Position numbers and translations under genes: made by a program. From Hyphomicrobiales bacterium (GTDB lineage: Bacteria; Pseudomonadota; Alphaproteobacteria; Rhizobiales; Rhizobiaceae), in the NCBI GenBank assembly GCA_003963455.1, contig RXJA01000093.1, forward strand, positions 49,571 through 113,570: a stretch of 64,000 nt of DNA. Direction: 5' to 3'. Under the pieces are notes generated by a model. The model searched no databases. It saw nothing but the letters and a program-made list of their open reading frames with translations, and was not told the origin of the DNA. Position 1 is the first letter of the stretch, and the number at the start of each line of letters is the position of its first letter. This document shows positions 36,041 to 44,055 of this stretch, one piece after another.

Positions 36041-36976
36041 TTGAACCACCGGCAGATCGAGACCTTCTACTGGGCCGCCCGCCTCGGCAGCTTTGCCCAG
36101 GCCGCACTCAGGCTGAACGCGACCCAGTCCGCGGTTTCGATGCGCATACAGGAATTGGAAGCGCGCATCGGTGTTCCGTTGTTCGACCGCTCGCAGCGTA
36201 CAGCGCGGCTGACCTCGCAAGGCGCCCTGTTGATGCCGCATGCCGAGGAAATCCTGCTCGCTTCGGATCGCTTTCTCCACGCCGTGGCCGAAAAGGAGGA
36301 AATCGTCGGCTACATCAAGCTCGGCGTGGCCGAGATCGTGGCTCTCACCTGGCTGCCGGCGCTCATCCGCTTCGTGCGACAGACCTACCCGCGCCTGCAG
36401 CTCGAACTTGAGGTGAGCTTGTCGCATCTGATCGAGGAAAAACTGTACGCCGGCAGTCTCGATGTCGCTTTCGCAGCCTGCGAGATGCCGCAGTCGCGTT
36501 TCGCTTCCAATCCGATCGAGATGATCCAATTTGCCTGGATGTGCGCTCCCGAACTCCCTACCGTCCCCGAGGTCCTGACGCCTCAGCGCTTGAGCGAGCT
36601 CCCGGTCATCGCAACATCACGCGAATGGCAGTTTCGTGGATCAACGCTGAGCTGGTTGACGACGAACGATGTCCATTTCCGCAATCTGACCATCTGCAAC
36701 ACGTTCCGGACAGCAGCCAGCCTTGCGATCGCCGGCCTCGGCCTCGCCTACCTTCCCGAGCAGCTCTATCGAGAAGAGATGGAGACCGGACGCCTCCGAC
36801 GTCTCAGTTCCGACCCCGAGCCCTCGCCGCTGCAAATCTATTCGATACGCCCGCTCAGCGGAAGCACACCAACTCATCTGTTGCTGGAGAAAGCAGCCGA
36901 AGCCGTGCTGGCGAGCCAGGCGAACAACCGGGGCGAGATCAAACGGCCAAGCACCTCATCCACCGAGACGCTCTGA
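36041..36976 (+). CDS. LysR family transcriptional regulator
   Basis: A 311-residue LysR protein: N-terminal HTH (RQIETFYWAARLGSFAQAAL, then LNATQSAVSMRIQELEARIG) and a C-terminal LysR substrate domain (IVGYIKLGVAEIVALTWLP onward). Start is a TTG at 36041 preceded by GGAGGGCGG. It is divergent from the allantoinase operon, the usual arrangement for a LysR activator of that operon. The effector may be allantoin or a breakdown product. Confidence 0.88.
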   Translation: MNHRQIETFYWAARLGSFAQAALRLNATQSAVSMRIQELEARIGVPLFDRSQRTARLTSQGALLMPHAEEILLASDRFLHAVAEKEEIVGYIKLGVAEIVALTWLPALIRFVRQTYPRLQLELEVSLSHLIEEKLYAGSLDVAFAACEMPQSRFASNPIEMIQFAWMCAPELPTVPEVLTPQRLSELPVIATSREWQFRGSTLSWLTTNDVHFRNLTICNTFRTAASLAIAGLGLAYLPEQLYREEMETGRLRRLSSDPEPSPLQIYSIRPLSGSTPTHLLLEKAAEAVLASQANNRGEIKRPSTSSTETL

Positions 36977-37774
36977 GCAATACGTCGCTCAGTGGCGGAA
37001 CGACGCCGCCGCCATAGACCATTATAGATCGACCGAGCGGCCATAGCGTACGCGCCAGCAGCTACACTCAACCTTCACAAGCATGTTGTGCTGCGTCACT
37101 AGCCCAGCGACCGCATGCCGGTAATTCTGGCGCCGTCCGATTACATGCGATGGCTTGGGCCGGAGATTGACTTTACGGGCAAGGAAAGTGTTCCTTTTGT
37201 TCTCGTGGCGTCGGACCGACACGAAAGGGAGCTCCTTGGCCTGGTACTCTGCTAAGACGCGGGCACCGTCTGTCAGGCGTGTGAGCCAAATGAGCTCGTG
37301 GCGAAGATCCACGCGTACGGAAGATGACCCATATCGGCATCCGGGATGACGCGCCCGATCGCTCCTGCGCAAAGGAGATCGCGCGCGTGGCGCGAACTTC
37401 GAAAGCGCGCGCCTTGAGATTGAGCGGCCCACCCCGTTGGACTATCTGCGGAGGCGAGGTCTGCCCCTCGGGACTTGCTTGGGCAGGCAGACGCCTTCGG
37501 CGGGCGCACATTGATAACCGAGCAGGCTGTTGCCGATATGTTCGGCTTAGAAATTTTCGATCTTTTCGACGTAGGTGCGGCAGCTTTTTGCAATCACGTA
37601 GAATGTCGGCGCCCTGGGAGCGGAATAATCTCGTGATGTGCCTTGCGGCAAAACGACCCGGAAGGAGATGAAGGGATCACCCGTGATAAACGCAGAGATT
37701 GGCGAAACTTCGATCCCCAAAACCTACCCCATCTTATTTCATATAAATAATTAACTAAGCATTTTCAGATAGTT
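36977..37774. other. About 800 bases without a recognisable gene
   Basis: Open frames on both strands exist but none resembles a known family. One minus-strand frame (37432 to 37022) ends in a Cys-x-Cys stretch that I could not place. The stretch ends in an AT-rich segment near 37735 and the RadC remnant. It is probably decayed accessory DNA. Confidence 0.45.
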
Positions 37775-37954
37775 ATGAACGAGCGTGGCTTTGTGCACAA
37801 CCATCCTTCCGGCGACCCGACGCCGTCGCGCGCCGACATCGACATGACCAAGCAGATCATAGATACGGCCAAGCCGCTTGGCATTTCCGTGCATGACCAC
37901 ATCATCATCGGCCGTAAGGGCAACGCCTCGATGAAGGGCCTGCTGCTGATCTAG
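37775..37954 (+). pseudogene. RadC C-terminal remnant (JAB/MPN domain)
   Basis: A 59-residue frame beginning ATGAACGAG encodes the end of a RadC/JAB protein: [20 protein letters not shown], then [19 protein letters not shown] and SMKGLLLI. The JAMM metal motif HxH...S..D is complete, but the N-terminal HhH region and the first part of the MPN domain, with its Glu, are missing. Intact RadC proteins have more than 200 residues. No good ribosome-binding site precedes it. It is a truncated copy, probably from a plasmid or island. Confidence 0.75.
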
Positions 37955-38034
37955 GCAAGGCACCCAGGCTGGGGATCTGCGGGGGTCAGGCCAAATTGAG
38001 TGCAAAGAAATTGCCTGCACAAATTTTGTACCCG

Positions 38035-38055
38035 AAATTGAAAATTGTTCAATTT
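38035..38055. promoter_or_regulatory. AT-rich inverted repeat upstream of the kinase-fusion operon
   Basis: AAATTGAA and TTCAATTT are perfect 8-base arms around AATTG. It lies about 145 bases upstream of the fusion gene in an AT-rich stretch that should contain the operon promoter. It could be an operator or the end of a decayed transcript. Confidence 0.35.
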
Positions 38056-38130
38056 TAGAAATATGATTTTAGAAAAATCTTCGTTCTTAGGTCCATTTGT
38101 CGAGAGCATCTGATCCGATCACCAATTTTG

Positions 38131-38142
38131 GAAAACGATTTC
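38131..38142. promoter_or_regulatory. LacI-family-type operator, site 1
   Basis: GAAAACGATTTC has 4-base perfect arms with the central CG typical of LacI operators. The same 12 bases form the core of the palindrome at 644. It is about 58 bases upstream of a gene whose product starts with a LacI-type HTH, so autoregulation is likely. Confidence 0.5.
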
Positions 38143-38171
38143 GTTGAGCCGTGCCGGCGGCATTGCTAGCG

Positions 38172-38185
38172 TTGAAACGCTTCAA
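38172..38185. promoter_or_regulatory. LacI-family-type operator, site 2
   Basis: TTGAAACGCTTCAA has TTGAA/TTCAA arms and a central CG. It ends 14 bases before the TTG start of the LacI-HTH/PfkB fusion gene, 41 bases downstream of site 1 when measured start to start (about four helical turns). Confidence 0.6.
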
Positions 38186-38199
38186 TCAGGATTGAGCAA

Positions 38200-39384
38200 T
38201 TGGCCCGCAAGCGTCCTACAATCGCCGATGTTGCGCGAACCGCCGGTGTTTCGATCGGAACGGTGTCGAACTTCATCAATGGCACCGCGGGCTTGAAGGA
38301 CGGCACGCGCGACCGCATCGAAAAGGCGATCGCGGCGCTGATGTACCGGCCGAGTTCCTTCGCGCGATCGCTGCCGGGCCGCCTCCCCGCAAGGCAAAAG
38401 AATCTGGATCACTTGCCGAGGCTCCTGGTGGCCGGCCGGGTCAGCGTCGACTTTCTGTGCCGCGTCGAAGTGCTGCCGCACAGGGACGACCGCATCACGG
38501 CCAGCCATATCGAGAAGGCCCTGGGCGGTCCCGCCGCCAACCTTGCCGTAGCCGCGGCGGGTGTCGGCGCGCCCTATGCCCTCGACGTGGAACTGGCGAC
38601 GGCCGTCGGCGAGGATCCGGAAAGCGACTGGGCGCTTCGCGAGCTTGCGAAACTTGGCGTCCACGCCCTGCCCATCCGCAGCACGCCCAACAATCGATTG
38701 TCGCAGGCGATCGTGATCATCGAGCGCAATGGCAGCCGCACGATCATCAGTGAGCCATTCGAACTGGGCGAAGTCGATCTGACCGCCAATCTGGTCATCG
38801 AGCCGGAGCAGCGCCCTGCCTGCCTCCACATCGAAGGCTTTCACTATGAAACGATGACCGCCTCCATCGCGCGCTTTCACCAGGCGGGCTGGAAGGTGAG
38901 CCTGCATTCCGCCGGCCTTCCCAGAAGCGCGCGCAAGCCGGAAGTCTTCACCCAGATGATCGGGCAGATCGATCTGACCTTCATCAACGATGTGACGATA
39001 CGGGAAATCTTCGATTTGCGGGCCCGGATGGCGACCATGATCGAAGACACCAGGCAGATCCTGTCTCGCGTCCGGCCGCGCGGAACGGTTGTGCTGACGC
39101 TCGGCGAATTCGGCGCGGTCGTCTTCCCGGCCAATGGCGGCCCCCAGATCGAGGTGCCCGCCCTTCCCGTCGATCGCGTCGACGCGACCGGTGCGGGCGA
39201 CAGCTTTGCCGGCATCTTCCTCAGCCTCTGGCTGCACGGCGCGCCGCTGGCGGATGCGGCGCGTTATGCGGCGATCGGCGCCAGCCTGACCACGACGGTC
39301 GAAGGCGCCCAGGGCTATATCGCGAACTTTGAAGCACTGAAGGCAGCCGCAACGCAGGGCAGCACAGCCATGATGGCCATCTAG
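38200..39384 (+). CDS. LacI-type HTH fused to PfkB family sugar kinase
   Basis: A 394-residue two-domain protein. Residues about 5-60 are a LacI/GalR DNA-binding domain (TIADVARTAGVSIGTVSNFI plus the hinge-helix region YRPSSFARSLPG). Residues about 70-380 are a ribokinase/PfkB kinase with ALGGPAANLAVAAAGVG (first signature) and DATGAGDSFAGIFL (second signature with the catalytic Asp). The usual LacI periplasmic-binding-like sensor is absent: the kinase takes its place. TTG start at 38200 directly follows operator-like sites. It heads an operon with an ABC importer, so it may sense and phosphorylate the imported sugar or nucleoside. Confidence 0.88.
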   Translation: MARKRPTIADVARTAGVSIGTVSNFINGTAGLKDGTRDRIEKAIAALMYRPSSFARSLPGRLPARQKNLDHLPRLLVAGRVSVDFLCRVEVLPHRDDRITASHIEKALGGPAANLAVAAAGVGAPYALDVELATAVGEDPESDWALRELAKLGVHALPIRSTPNNRLSQAIVIIERNGSRTIISEPFELGEVDLTANLVIEPEQRPACLHIEGFHYETMTASIARFHQAGWKVSLHSAGLPRSARKPEVFTQMIGQIDLTFINDVTIREIFDLRARMATMIEDTRQILSRVRPRGTVVLTLGEFGAVVFPANGGPQIEVPALPVDRVDATGAGDSFAGIFLSLWLHGAPLADAARYAAIGASLTTTVEGAQGYIANFEALKAAATQGSTAMMAI

Positions 39385-39453
39385 ATCAACAGTTTAGCGG
39401 TGGCTTGAAGCACGAGATTCAATGCCGTGGTCAGGCGGCGCGAGAGGGAGAAC

Positions 39454-40236
39454 ATGACCGTGACGAAGACAAGGGCCCTTCTGGTCGGCGAAAGCTGGAT
39501 GAGTTCGGCCACCCACTACAAGGGGTTCGATCAGTTTGGCAGCGTTACCTTTCATCTGGGTGCGACACCGCTCGTCGATGCCCTGAAGGACAGCGAGTTC
39601 GATCTCGATTACATGCCGGCCCACGAGGCTGTCGAAAAACTGCCTTTCACCATGGAGGGCCTGTCGCGGTACAAGGCGATCATCCTGTCCGATATCGGCG
39701 CCAACTCGCTCCTGCTTCATCCTGATGTGTGGCTGCACGGCAAGACGGTGCCCAACCGGCTGAAGCTACTGCGCGACTGGACGCTGGCCGGCGGCGGTCT
39801 GGTCATGATCGGCGGCTATTTCAGCTTCCAGGGCATCGACGGCAAGGCCCGCTGGCATCGCACCGCCGTCGAGGAGGCCCTGCCGGTGACCTGCCTTCCC
39901 CATGACGACCGGCTCGAGATTCCCGAGGGGTTCCGGCCCTCGATCACCGGCCCGGGCGATCATCCGATCCTCGCCGGCATCACTGGCGAATGGCCGATCC
40001 TTCTCGGCGCCAACGAGGTGATCGCCCGCGACAGGGACGATGTCGAGATCCTCGCCCGGCTGCCGCGGGATCAGGGCGGCCATCCCCTTCTGGTCACCGG
40101 GCGCCACGGCAACGGCCGCACGCTGGTATGGACCTCGGACATCGGCCCGCACTGGCTGCCCAACAGCTTTGTCGAATGGCCCGGCTATGCGCGGCTCTGG
40201 GCCAATGTGCTCCGCTGGGTCAGCGGGCTCGCCTAG
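39454..40236 (+). CDS. Glutamine-amidotransferase-like protein (GATase1_like/DUF1355) without nucleophile
   Basis: A 260-residue protein of the class I glutamine-amidotransferase-like fold (PF07090 group): TRALLVGESWMSSATHYKGF, AIILSDIGANSLLLHP and GGGLVMIGGYFSFQG. The elbow where amidotransferases carry cysteine reads IGGYFSF, so there is no cysteine nucleophile there. The fold also serves ThuA-like and sugar-binding proteins. AGGGAG precedes the ATG at 39454. It lies between the kinase fusion and the ABC genes and probably acts on or binds the same substrate. Confidence 0.78.
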   Translation: MTVTKTRALLVGESWMSSATHYKGFDQFGSVTFHLGATPLVDALKDSEFDLDYMPAHEAVEKLPFTMEGLSRYKAIILSDIGANSLLLHPDVWLHGKTVPNRLKLLRDWTLAGGGLVMIGGYFSFQGIDGKARWHRTAVEEALPVTCLPHDDRLEIPEGFRPSITGPGDHPILAGITGEWPILLGANEVIARDRDDVEILARLPRDQGGHPLLVTGRHGNGRTLVWTSDIGPHWLPNSFVEWPGYARLWANVLRWVSGLA

Positions 40237-40315
40237 GCGTATCCGCCGCGCCAAAGGACAAAGCGGGATGGCCCATCCGTCTTCATCCCGCCGAACAGCA
40301 ACACCGGGAACCCCG

Positions 40316-41086
40316 ATGACAGAACCATTTCTGGCGGCCAGGAATATCGCCAAGCGTTTCGGAGCGCTGACCGCGCTGTCGAACGTCGACCTGGATATTC
40401 GTCCCGGCGAGGTATTGGCGCTGCTGGGCGACAACGGCGCCGGCAAATCGACTTTCATCAAGATCCTGGCGGGCGCGCATCCGCCAAGCGATGGCGAGAT
40501 CCTCGTCGAGGGTCGCCCGGTGACGTTCTCGTCCCCAAAGGACGCGGCGGCGTCGAGGATCGCGACGATCTACCAGGAACTCGCGCTTTCGGAGAACCTT
40601 TCGATCGCCGAGAACGTGTTTCTCGGCCGCGAATTGAAACGCTCCATTTTCGGCATTCCATTTCTGCGGCGCAAGGAAATGCGCCAGCGCGTCGATGCCC
40701 TGCTGAAAGAGATCGACGCTCATATTTCCGATCCGGAGGCGCCCGTAGGCACCCTGTCCGGGGGCCAGCGCCAGGCCGTCGCCATCTGCCGCGCCCTCAA
40801 TCTCAATGCCAAGCTGGTCATCATGGACGAGCCGACGGCGGCGCTCGCGGTCGCCGAGACGAGGAAGGTCCTGGCGCTGACGCGGCGGCTTGCCGCGCGC
40901 GGCTGCGCCGTCGTCCTCATCAGCCACAACATTTCCGAAGTGTTCGAGGTCGCCGACCGCATCGTCGTGTTCCGGCGCGGCCGCAAGGTGGCTGAGCGGC
41001 TCACGGCCGACACCAACCCCGAGGAAGTTGTCTCGCTCATAACAGGCGCCCATCCCGACGTGCGGGCGCTCGAAAGAACAGAATGA
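40316..41086 (+). CDS. Sugar-type ABC transporter ATP-binding protein, single domain (FrcA-like)
   Basis: A 256-residue ATPase with Walker A GDNGAGKST, signature LSGGQRQAVAICRAL and Walker B LVIMDEPTAAL. It is a single-domain member of the sugar-importer group, like FrcA of the rhizobial fructose system, in contrast to the two-domain proteins at 2772 and 29945. Next genes encode the binding protein (overlapping in the longer start version) and two permeases. Confidence 0.9.
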   Translation: MTEPFLAARNIAKRFGALTALSNVDLDIRPGEVLALLGDNGAGKSTFIKILAGAHPPSDGEILVEGRPVTFSSPKDAAASRIATIYQELALSENLSIAENVFLGRELKRSIFGIPFLRRKEMRQRVDALLKEIDAHISDPEAPVGTLSGGQRQAVAICRALNLNAKLVIMDEPTAALAVAETRKVLALTRRLAARGCAVVLISHNISEVFEVADRIVVFRRGRKVAERLTADTNPEEVVSLITGAHPDVRALERTE

Positions 41087-41121
41087 AAATGCACGTCAAT
41101 TCCAGAGAGGACAAAAATCCA

Positions 41122-42105
41122 ATGCTAGCGAAAATCGGAAAAGCGCTGATGGTGACGGTTCTGTCACTTGTGGTTTCGACGACGGTCAACGCCGCGGACA
41201 AGAAGGTCGCCTTCGTCCCGCAGTTGATCGGCATCCCCTATTTCAACGCCATGCAGGCCGGCGGCAACCGCGCCGCCAAGGACCTCGGAGTGGATTTCAT
41301 CTACTCCGGTCCCGTCGACACCAATCCGGTCGACCAGTTGCAGATCGTCCAGAACATGATCGACCAGGGCGTCGACGCGATCTCGGTCAGCGTCCTCGAT
41401 GCCTCCAGCATCGCGCCCGTGGTCGAGGCGGCCAAGGCAAAGGGCATCAAGCTCTTCACCAGCGACAGCGACGCGCCGGACAGCGGCCGCGCGGTCTATG
41501 TGGCCCAGGCAACCGACGAGGGCCTCGGCAACACCATCGTCGACGAGTTGGTCAAGCGCGTCGGCGAGGATGCGACCATCGGCATCGTTTCAGGGGAGGC
41601 AACCGCGTCCAACCTCAACGCCTGGATCGGCTTCATGCAGAAGGAGGCCGCCGGCAAATACCCGAAGCTCAAGCTGCTCGCCCCGCAATATGCCGGCGGC
41701 ACCGCCGAGCGCGCCGCGCAGATCGCCGGCGACCTCATGGCCGCCAATCCCGATATCAAGGCCATCATCGCCGTCGCGTCCTCGACTTGCCCGGGCGTCG
41801 CGCAGGCGATCGAAACCGCAAAGAAGATCGGCTCGGTGATCGGCACGGGCTACTGCAGCCCGAACACGGCCAGGTCCTACCTCAAGAGCGGCGCCTTCGG
41901 CTTTACCGTGCTGTGGGATCCGGAGCAGCTTGGCTATCTGACGGTCTGGGCCGGCAAGCAGTTGATCGACGGCAAGCCCTTCGAGGCCGAGAACAAGGTT
42001 CCAGGCCTCGAGAACCCCGTCAGCTATGATGCCGCGAAGGGCATCCTGCTGCTCGGGCCGCCGGCCGTCTTCACCGCGGAAAACGTCGACAAGTTCAACT
42101 TCTGA
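41122..42105 (+). CDS. Periplasmic sugar-type ABC substrate-binding protein (LsrB/RhaS-like)
   Basis: A 327-residue Peripla_BP_4 protein with a signal peptide (MLAKIGKALMVTVLSLVVS, cleavage after VNA) and the body KKVAFVPQLIGIPYFNAMQA, typical of LsrB/RhaS-type proteins. Start 41122 is chosen because AGAGGA precedes it and the signal peptide begins there. An in-frame ATG at 41083 overlaps the ATPase stop. Ligand unknown; a pentose, deoxysugar or nucleoside is conceivable given the kinase. Confidence 0.9.
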   Translation: MLAKIGKALMVTVLSLVVSTTVNAADKKVAFVPQLIGIPYFNAMQAGGNRAAKDLGVDFIYSGPVDTNPVDQLQIVQNMIDQGVDAISVSVLDASSIAPVVEAAKAKGIKLFTSDSDAPDSGRAVYVAQATDEGLGNTIVDELVKRVGEDATIGIVSGEATASNLNAWIGFMQKEAAGKYPKLKLLAPQYAGGTAERAAQIAGDLMAANPDIKAIIAVASSTCPGVAQAIETAKKIGSVIGTGYCSPNTARSYLKSGAFGFTVLWDPEQLGYLTVWAGKQLIDGKPFEAENKVPGLENPVSYDAAKGILLLGPPAVFTAENVDKFNF

Positions 42106-42113
42106 ATTCTGTC

Positions 42114-43100
42114 ATGAACGCGATGCGACAGTTTGGAACTGGCAGTTTCTCCAGGAACGGGCGGGAATGGTCCCTGCTTGCCGCCTGCTTGCTGGCAATC
42201 GTCGTCTTTTCCGTCGCATCGCCCCACTACGCGACGCTTGGCAACGCCGCCACGGTCTTGCGCAACAGCGTCGAGCTGCTGCTCACCGGCCTTGGAATGA
42301 CCCTTCTGCTTGCCATGGGTGGCATCGACGTGTCGATCGGCATCGTGATGGGTCTCGCTGCCATAGCGGTCGGCCGCCTGCTCGGAGATGAAGGCAGCCC
42401 GGCGCTGGCCCTTCTCGTCGGCCCGCTGGTCGGCGCGCTGCTGGGTTGCGTGACGGCCGCGGTCGTCGTGCTGGGCCGCATTCCCGCCATTGTCGGAACG
42501 CTCGGCCTTCTCGGCGTCTACCGCACCGCGGTCTTCGTCCTTCTCGGCGGACAGTGGCTCTCCGGCCTGCCCTCCAGCCTGACGGATCTCCTGGCGGCCA
42601 CCGCGCTGGGTGTGCCCGTCTCCGCCATTGTCATCGTCCTCGCCTATCTCGCCGTCTGGCTGGCGCTGCGACGAACCCCTTATGGTCCCCACCTGCTGGC
42701 GATCGGCCATTCGGAAGAAATGGCGAGGCTCTCGGGGATACCGGTAATCAGGGTCCGCTTCATCACGTTCCTTATCAGCGGCGTGCTGACCGGCATTGCC
42801 GCCACCTTCTATGTCGCGACCTACCGCAATGTGGAGATGACGACCGGCAGCACCCTGGCGCTCGACGCCATAGCGGCGGTCATTCTTGGCGGCACGAGCA
42901 TTTTGGGCGGCAGATGCAGCCTGATCGGCACGGTTCTTGGCGTGCTCCTTCTGAGAATCCTGCAGAACGGATTGCTCCTGATCGGCGTCCCCTCGCTTTG
43001 GCAGCCGGTGGTCACCGGCGTGCTCATTATCGGCGTGCTTGGTTTCGAAGCCGTCACGAACCGGATCTCGCCGGCCAGACTGCTGAGGGCGCGCGCATGA
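42114..43100 (+). CDS. Sugar-type ABC transporter permease, first of pair
   Basis: A 328-residue RbsC-family permease with LLLAMGGIDVSIGIVMGLAA and AIAAVILGGTSILGGRCSLI. It starts 8 bases after the binding-protein stop and overlaps the next permease by 4 bases. The two permeases differ in sequence, so a heterodimeric channel like LsrCD is likely. Confidence 0.9.
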   Translation: MNAMRQFGTGSFSRNGREWSLLAACLLAIVVFSVASPHYATLGNAATVLRNSVELLLTGLGMTLLLAMGGIDVSIGIVMGLAAIAVGRLLGDEGSPALALLVGPLVGALLGCVTAAVVVLGRIPAIVGTLGLLGVYRTAVFVLLGGQWLSGLPSSLTDLLAATALGVPVSAIVIVLAYLAVWLALRRTPYGPHLLAIGHSEEMARLSGIPVIRVRFITFLISGVLTGIAATFYVATYRNVEMTTGSTLALDAIAAVILGGTSILGGRCSLIGTVLGVLLLRILQNGLLLIGVPSLWQPVVTGVLIIGVLGFEAVTNRISPARLLRARA

Positions 43101-44053
43101 ACAAGCTGAAAAACCTGCAAGGCCCAGCCCTCGTCCTGAGCCTGCTCTGCGGGTTGTGGCTGCTCGTGGTCCTGGGCTTCCTGGTGCTCAAGCCCTCGGC
43201 CTACAACCTCGGCACGGTTACGACCGTCCTGCAGTTCTCGACGATCCTGGCCGTGGTCGGCCTTGGCCAGGGGCTGGTCATCCTGGCGGGCGGCGCCGGC
43301 ATCGACCTGTCCGTCGGCGGCGCCGTCTCGCTTTCCGCCATAGCCGGAATGCTGTGCATCAAGCTGGGGCTGCCATCCTTTCTGCTGCCCGCCGCCTGCA
43401 TTCTCGCGGGTGCGATGCTGGGCGCCGTGAACGGAATCCTGGTCGCGCGGCTCGGGTTTCTGCCCTTCATCGCCACGCTCGGCACCTTCTTCGTGTATTC
43501 CGGAGTGGCGCTCGCCATCACCGGGGGCGCGGCTCAGGCAGGCGTGCCTTCCTGGCTCTTGCCATGGGGGCGCGGCGTTTTCCTCGGCATCCCCTTGCCC
43601 TTTCTCACCCTGGCCATTCCCTGCTTCGCGCTTGCCGGCCTGATGCTGATAGCGACGGGTTGGGGACGCTGGATCTATGCCATGGGCTTTAACGAACGGT
43701 CGGCGCGGCTCGTGGGCATCCCCGTCGGCCGTGTCCGTTTCATCCTCTATATGCTGAGCGGCGGCCTCGCCGGCGCCGCCGGTCTCGTGTCGCTCGCCTG
43801 GCTCGGCAGCGGCCGGCCGAACATCGGCCAGAACCTCGAACTGGAATCGCTGACCGCCGCCATGCTCGGTGGCATCGCCATCACCGGCGGGCGTGGCGGC
43901 GTCGGCGGGGTGTTCGCGGCCGTGCTCCTTCTGACCACGCTGAAGACCGGTCTGCTGCAGTTGAACATCAACACGGTCTGGCAGGTCGGAATTGTTGGCG
44001 CGCTTCTCGTTTTCGTTCTTCTAGCCGACCGGCTTTCCTACCGTTGGAGATAA
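43097..44053 (+). CDS. Sugar-type ABC transporter permease, second of pair
   Basis: A 318-residue RbsC-family permease. Its second-segment motif reads VILAGGAGIDLSVGGAVSLS and the C-terminal loop reads LTAAMLGGIAITGGRGGVGG. The ATG at 43097 overlaps the stop of the first permease (ATGA). It is followed by the M20 deacylase after 2 bases, so all genes from 38200 to 45372 are probably one transcript. Confidence 0.9.
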   Translation: MNKLKNLQGPALVLSLLCGLWLLVVLGFLVLKPSAYNLGTVTTVLQFSTILAVVGLGQGLVILAGGAGIDLSVGGAVSLSAIAGMLCIKLGLPSFLLPAACILAGAMLGAVNGILVARLGFLPFIATLGTFFVYSGVALAITGGAAQAGVPSWLLPWGRGVFLGIPLPFLTLAIPCFALAGLMLIATGWGRWIYAMGFNERSARLVGIPVGRVRFILYMLSGGLAGAAGLVSLAWLGSGRPNIGQNLELESLTAAMLGGIAITGGRGGVGGVFAAVLLLTTLKTGLLQLNINTVWQVGIVGALLVFVLLADRLSYRWR

Positions 44054-44055
44054 CA

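Noticed and set aside
37022..37432. Minus-strand frame of 136 codons ending in a Cys-x-Cys stretch
   Set aside because: No ribosome-binding site, no family resemblance, and it lies within decayed DNA with overlapping open frames on both strands.
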